Positions 5,915-8,985 of a stretch of 8,985 nucleotides of DNA are shown here, piece by piece. This DNA is from Acidobacteriota bacterium (lineage in GTDB: Bacteria > Acidobacteriota > Terriglobia > Bryobacterales > Bryobacteraceae), in the NCBI GenBank assembly GCA_947505565.1, contig CANNLB010000047.1:1-8985 (forward strand), given 5' to 3'. Numbering within the stretch: position 1 is the first letter of the stretch; every line of letters begins with the position of its first letter. Under the pieces are notes generated by a model. That model was not told the DNA's origin. It saw nothing but the letters and a program-made list of their open reading frames with translations, and did not search any database. The translations under genes were made by a program, and so were the position numbers.

Positions 5915-7600
5915 CTATTTTCCTCCGGAATCGGCTAACCAGTCGTGTACGATACCGGCAAATGCCGCCGGATTCACAAATACTTCCCGCCGGATATTTT
6001 CAAGCATGGCCTGACGATCCATGCCAGCAGCGAGAAGGAGTTCCGACTTCCGGGCTTCCAGGGCGTCGGCTTCCGTTTGCGAGTACGAAGTGCCCGGGAG
6101 AGCGCTCACCTTGCTGACGCTGCCACGGGCAAGGGCTGCTGCCGCCAAGGTCGCCTTCATTTTGGCCTTTCGTTTCCGCGCCCGGAAAATGAGAGCCGCA
6201 AAAGCGGCGAGTACGACCAGGCTCAATCCACCGGCCACCGCCAACCATTTGGGTTCTCGGACAAGCTGTTCGAGGGGTTGGCCGCCGATCACGATGCCCA
6301 TCAAAGAGTTCGCGGGGGCTGACTTGTCGGTCTTCTCCGGGGGCTCGGCGTTAATGGTGGACTCAAACGGAAGCGATTCGACGATCAGTTGATCTCCGCG
6401 TTCCTTCTTCATTCCGGACACACCGGCGACGAGTTCTCGAATGACCTTCAACGCATCCGCGCTGGGCGGTACAAAGACCTTCTGCAGTCCGCTAGACGTC
6501 TTCTCCCACTTGACACCCTGGTCGAGCAGCACAGAAATCGATATATTCTTCACGCCACCCTGTGGCAAAGTAGTTCGCCGGACGGTGCGACTGGTTTGAA
6601 AGGTGATGTTTTCCGTTTTGCGTCCCGTTCCGCCGCTGGACCGCGGAGCGCTCGCTGCTTCTTTCGCGGTAACGCTGGAAACGGGACCACCGGCCGGACT
6701 GGATGGCGCCGAGTCAACTGCGGATTGGGAGGTGAGCATCACTGATTTCGTTGGATCATAAATTTCTTCGCTCTGCTCGCCGCTAGTCAGTTCGCACTCG
6801 ACGGAGACGGCCGCACGAAACTTGTCTTCGCCAAGCAGCGGGCCCAGTGTGAGTTGAATCTTATCGAGTAGGTCTTTTTCAATCTGCTGTTGGTGCTCCA
6901 TCGTTGCATCCGAAGCATCCTGCGCACCGGAGGGGCCCATCCGCTTAGGCTTGCTGAGCAAGCGTCCTCGCATATCGAGAACCGAGACCTGGTCCGGGCT
7001 TAATCCTTCAACGGCGCTCGACAAAAGATAGGTGATGGCGAGGACGCTTTGGGGGGGAAGAGAGAACCCGGTCCGAAGTTTCACCAGGACACTGGCCTTA
7101 GCGGGCTGGCGGGATTCGGCGTAGATCGAATCCTTGGCAAAGGAGACGTGCACGCGTGCCTGTTCGACCTCACTAATCGACATCACGGACCGTTCCAGTT
7201 CGCCTTCAACGGCGCGCCGGAAGTTGATGTGCTCGGCGAAGTCGGTGGCCCCAAACGTCGTTTTGTCGAATAGTTCGAAGCCGATTCGTCCGCTTCTGGG
7301 GAGGCCGGCGTTAGCCATCTCCAGGCGGAGTTCGGCCACGCGGGCTTCCGGGACAAGAATGGCACCTCCTCCTTCGGCAAGGCGATACTCTACTCCCGAT
7401 TCTTTCAGCTTCTGCACCACCTGTCCGGCGTCTTCCGAGCCGAGGCCGGAATAGATCGGTTTGAATCCACGATCCTTCTGCCATTGCACAAATTGCTGGA
7501 TTCCAATGCCCGCCGCCAGGACTATCCCAACCAGGGCTACACGGCGGCGAGGTGAAATGGAGTTGACTAAGTTGGTGGTCTGTTCAATGAACGACGGCAT
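5915..7600 (-). CDS. fliF: Flagellar MS-ring protein FliF
   Basis: FliF forms the membrane/supramembrane ring in the inner membrane, the first flagellar structure to assemble. The 561 residues match the usual 530-580. There is a transmembrane helix at about 21-39, ring-building domains at about 45-110 and 118-215 (including GFELFDKTTFGATDF, 107-121, a strong family signature), and a periplasmic beta-collar domain (about 235-430) with a Ser/Ala/Gly-rich loop (about 296-335). A second transmembrane helix at about 452-473 is followed by a basic stop-transfer segment (RARKRKAK). The cytoplasmic tail ends in the FliG-binding motif around NPAAFAGIVHDWL (543-555). The ATG at 7600 follows the fliE stop by 13 nt with only a weak GAGAA upstream, so re-initiation from fliE is likely. 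A run of seven C residues in the coding strand (7051-7057) falls inside the Leu-Pro-Pro codons. Confidence 0.98.
   Translation of the reverse strand: MPSFIEQTTNLVNSISPRRRVALVGIVLAAGIGIQQFVQWQKDRGFKPIYSGLGSEDAGQVVQKLKESGVEYRLAEGGGAILVPEARVAELRLEMANAGLPRSGRIGFELFDKTTFGATDFAEHINFRRAVEGELERSVMSISEVEQARVHVSFAKDSIYAESRQPAKASVLVKLRTGFSLPPQSVLAITYLLSSAVEGLSPDQVSVLDMRGRLLSKPKRMGPSGAQDASDATMEHQQQIEKDLLDKIQLTLGPLLGEDKFRAAVSVECELTSGEQSEEIYDPTKSVMLTSQSAVDSAPSSPAGGPVSSVTAKEAASAPRSSGGTGRKTENITFQTSRTVRRTTLPQGGVKNISISVLLDQGVKWEKTSSGLQKVFVPPSADALKVIRELVAGVSGMKKERGDQLIVESLPFESTINAEPPEKTDKSAPANSLMGIVIGGQPLEQLVREPKWLAVAGGLSLVVLAAFAALIFRARKRKAKMKATLAAAALARGSVSKVSALPGTSYSQTEADALEARKSELLLAAGMDRQAMLENIRREVFVNPAAFAGIVHDWLADSGGK
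5922..5926 (-). promoter_or_regulatory. Strong Shine-Dalgarno site for fliG inside the fliF end
   Basis: GGAGG is encoded in the last codons of fliF, 7 nt before the fliG ATG. It is the best such site in the operon, consistent with FliG being needed in amounts similar to FliF in the rotor. Confidence 0.7.
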
Positions 7601-7613
7601 GGTGCGTTCTCAG

Positions 7614-7907
7614 CTAGAGCGGCATCCGCATAATTTCTTGGTACGCCTGCACTACCTTGTTGCGTACCTGGAGTAGCATGTCGAACTCAAGTTCAGCGCG
7701 TTGGTTGGCGAGACCGACCGTGTGAATGTCTTCCGTCTCCCCCTCTAGGAATGCTTCGACCGATTTGGCCGCCGCCTTGCCGGAAATCTCGACGTGATCG
7801 ACCGCACTCTTTAACGCTTGGACAAATGCCGTTTGGCTCCTTCCGCTACCGGACGTGGAAGGAGAGGGCGGAGTGATAGGAATCTGGGGGCCAATGGAGT
7901 TGATCAT
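7614..7907 (-). CDS. fliE: Flagellar hook-basal body protein FliE
   Basis: FliE is a small rod component that joins the FliF ring to the proximal rod and is among the first exported proteins. The 97-residue length is typical. After a Pro/Ser-rich, poorly conserved N-terminus (1-24), the helical region carries the family pattern GETEDIHTVGLA (56-67) and the highly conserved C-terminus LLQVRNKVVQAYQEIMRM (78-95). The ATG at 7907 has AAGGA 8 nt upstream; that site overlaps the flgC TAA stop, 11 nt away. There is no cleaved signal peptide, as expected for a type III export substrate. Confidence 0.97.
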   Translation of the reverse strand: MINSIGPQIPITPPSPSTSGSGRSQTAFVQALKSAVDHVEISGKAAAKSVEAFLEGETEDIHTVGLANQRAELEFDMLLQVRNKVVQAYQEIMRMPL

Positions 7908-7918
7908 GAGCGCTGTCC

Positions 7919-8350
7919 TTAACGGAGAAGGTCTATCGACTTCTGGATCATGTCTTTGACGGCGGACATGGCGGCTATATTCGCTTGGTGGCTCCGCGTC
8001 GCGTTCATCAGTTCCACCATGTCTTCGACGATGTTTCCGCCGGGAAACAGGACGTAACCCTCACTGTCCGCATCGGGATGACCAGGCAGGTAGCGTTTTT
8101 CGGGTTTGCGAGCATCATCGACCACTTCAGAAACGCGAACACCCTGAGGCTGGTTTACATCCGCCAGAACGCGCGCGAAGGGAGAACCCTGTGCATCGGG
8201 TTGAAATACAACCCACTTCCGTCTGTAGGGTCCGCCATCCGCTGTTCTGGTGGTCTCTGCGTTCGCGAGATTTTGAACAATTACTTCGGCGCGTGTGCGC
8301 TGCGCACGCATCGCCGATGTACTTACTGAGAGGAGGCTAAAGAGGCTCAT
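7919..8350 (-). CDS. flgC: Flagellar proximal rod protein FlgC
   Basis: FlgC is one of the proximal rod proteins, exported and polymerised on top of FliE. The 143 residues match the family size. The N-terminal helix carries AMRAQRTRAEVIVQNLANAE (13-32) followed by TTRTADGGPYRR, and the C-terminal part shows YLPGHPDAD (87-95), GYV and VEDMVELMNATRSHQANI (108-125), all standard FlgC landmarks. The usual PNVN before the C-terminal helix reads PGGN here, and the common SYQAN reads SHQAN; the fold should tolerate both. Its ATG overlaps the flgB stop (ATGA, 8347-8350), indicating translational coupling. Confidence 0.98.
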   Translation of the reverse strand: MSLFSLLSVSTSAMRAQRTRAEVIVQNLANAETTRTADGGPYRRKWVVFQPDAQGSPFARVLADVNQPQGVRVSEVVDDARKPEKRYLPGHPDADSEGYVLFPGGNIVEDMVELMNATRSHQANIAAMSAVKDMIQKSIDLLR

Positions 8351-8685
8351 GCCTGCCTCCCGTCCTGAATCGCGCTACGGATAGAACGAATCTCGCCGCG
8401 GGCCAATTGGGTGACCATCTGAAAGCGAATCGCCGTTTCCGCTAACATCCGGGCTTCCCGGTCGAGGTCGACATTGTTCCCGTCTGGCTTTGAAAGCAAG
8501 TTTTCGACCGGTTGCGTTTGAGCTGCCTGTCCGTTCAGTGCGTTCTGGAACTCAGACTGGAAGTTGACGTCGCTCGTCTGATAGCCGGGCGTGTCCCCAT
8601 TCGCGATGTTTGAAGCGACCGCCTTCTGGCGTACGCTCAAAACATTCAGATATTTCTCGAAGTTTGCGGCTACACGTTGAAACAT
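8347..8685 (-). CDS. flgB: Flagellar proximal rod protein FlgB
   Basis: FlgB is the partner of FlgC in the proximal rod. The 112-residue product has the axial-protein N-terminal signature ASNIANGDTPGYQTSD (24-39) and the FlgB C-terminal pattern GNNVDLDREARMLAETAIRF (69-88). The ATG at 8685 is chosen because MFQRVAANFEKYL aligns with the usual FlgB start. An upstream TTG at 8709 would add eight unlike residues and lies inside a possible promoter. No convincing Shine-Dalgarno sequence precedes the ATG, so translation may be leaderless or start from a very short leader. It is the first gene of the operon visible here; 276 nt of non-coding DNA follow on its upstream side. Confidence 0.95.
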   Translation of the reverse strand: MFQRVAANFEKYLNVLSVRQKAVASNIANGDTPGYQTSDVNFQSEFQNALNGQAAQTQPVENLLSKPDGNNVDLDREARMLAETAIRFQMVTQLARGEIRSIRSAIQDGRQA

Positions 8686-8699
8686 GACACCAACACTTA

Positions 8700-8716
8700 T
8701 GCAAGACAACGGCCAA
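8700..8716 (-). promoter_or_regulatory. Candidate sigma-54 (-24/-12) promoter for the flagellar operon
   Basis: Read on the minus strand, the 17 bases are TTGGCCGTTGTCTTGCA. This gives GG, exactly 10 nt, then GC, with the consensus flanks TTGGC and TTGCA. The middle positions (CGT instead of ACG) deviate from consensus. The predicted start is near 8689, leaving a leader of only about 4 nt before the flgB ATG, which would explain the missing ribosome-binding site but is unusual for sigma-54 promoters. No activator site was identified. A chance match cannot be excluded. Confidence 0.4.
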
Positions 8717-8755
8717 GCCGAAAACTACTGAAAAGACAGGGGGATTTGCCCAGCG

Positions 8756-8801
8756 AATCGTCGAACGTAAGACGCTACCGTCGAGATTTCGACGATTTCG
8801 A
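8756..8801. repeat. Inverted plus tandem repeat cluster upstream of flgB
   Basis: A perfect 10-bp inverted repeat (AATCGTCGAA at 8756-8765, TTCGACGATT at 8788-8797) is separated by 22 nt. The right arm can alternatively pair with an inner CGTCGA (8779-8784) through TCGACG (8789-8794) around a 4-nt loop. It also belongs to a 9-nt tandem repeat, GATTTCGAC/GATTTCGAG (8785-8802). It could be a regulator-binding site or alternative RNA hairpins; the sequence alone does not decide. Confidence 0.5.
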
Positions 8802-8856
8802 GTTGTATTGGATCAAATGAAATCGGAGGAAAGCGGATTGACGTTACGAACTGCCA

Positions 8857-8898
8857 TCCAACCGGAGGTCTGCATTGATGCGGACCTCCGCATTTGGA
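8857..8898. other. Long hairpin in the flgB upstream region, function unknown
   Basis: An 8-bp stem (CGGAGGTC 8863-8870 with GACCTCCG 8883-8890) continues inward by a T-G wobble and three more pairs to a TTGA loop. Outward, TCCAA/TTGGA (8857-8861 with 8894-8898) follows after a small C/CAT internal loop, for 17 pairs in total. The wobble is a pair only in plus-strand RNA and becomes A-C on the minus strand. No U-tract follows on either strand, so it is not a clear terminator. It may end a transcript beyond the right edge, or be an isolated palindrome. Confidence 0.55.
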
Positions 8899-8985
8899 CT
8901 TCCGGCGACGCTCACCCTCCCAAGACGAGTCCGCGCCCGTCATAGGGCTCTCGCACCGTGCCGATTCAGGGGGTTTTTGGTCTTG

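Noticed and set aside
8725..8943. 72-codon minus-strand frame between the right edge and flgB
   Set aside because: No family resemblance, only a weak ribosome-binding site, and it runs through the long hairpin and the repeat cluster. It is kept only as a remote possibility.
8860..8985. Cyclic-di-GMP riboswitch upstream of flgB
   Set aside because: Such riboswitches can precede flagellar genes, so I looked, but the conserved core sequences of the GEMM motif are absent on both strands.

Overview
This 9 kb bacterial window carries a flagellar basal-body and export operon on the minus strand, facing a metallopeptidase gene and an initiator tRNA gene on the plus strand. About 1.3 kb of decayed mobile DNA lies between them. 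Moderately high G+C, an M13 (neprilysin-type) peptidase, the compact order flgB-flgC-fliE-fliF-fliG-fliH-fliI-fliJ, and remnants of an IS630 element and a plasmid-type RepA gene would suit an Acidobacteriota genome (Bryobacter/Solibacter-like). That placement is inference from gene content and family resemblance; no rRNA or marker gene here fixes it.

Left part (1-1182): the C-terminal half of an M13 zinc endopeptidase enters from the left edge and ends at 1041. Ten bases later comes a good sigma-70-type promoter whose predicted start falls at the first base of a tRNA-fMet gene (1086-1162). A hairpin that reuses the tRNA's 3' end probably terminates it.

Middle (1183-2457): no intact gene. The segment 1183-1362 shows nothing convincing. 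From about 1363 to 1980 the plus strand encodes, across two frames and one internal stop, a recognisable plasmid RepA-type replication initiator. It runs almost directly into the C-terminal piece of an IS630-family transposase (about 1986-2275), itself broken by a frameshift and a stop. The segment 2276-2457 holds no gene and no convincing terminator for either side.

Right part (2458-8985): eight flagellar genes are packed without gaps longer than 20 nt, reading leftwards: flgB, flgC (proximal rod), fliE (rod/MS-ring adaptor), fliF (MS ring), fliG (rotor switch), fliH, fliI, fliJ (export ATPase complex). Start/stop overlaps and abutting genes (flgB/flgC 4 nt, fliF/fliG 0 nt, fliG/fliH 11 nt, fliH/fliI about 29 nt) indicate one translationally coupled transcript. 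Together they encode the first-built part of the flagellum: inner-membrane ring, rotor, base of the rod and the ATPase that feeds the export gate. Upstream of flgB, 276 nt of non-coding DNA contain a candidate sigma-54 promoter, an inverted/tandem repeat cluster and a 17-bp hairpin.

I did not find a clearly new molecular system. The most notable items are the degraded plasmid replicon/transposase scar beside the tRNA gene and the structured leader region upstream of flgB.
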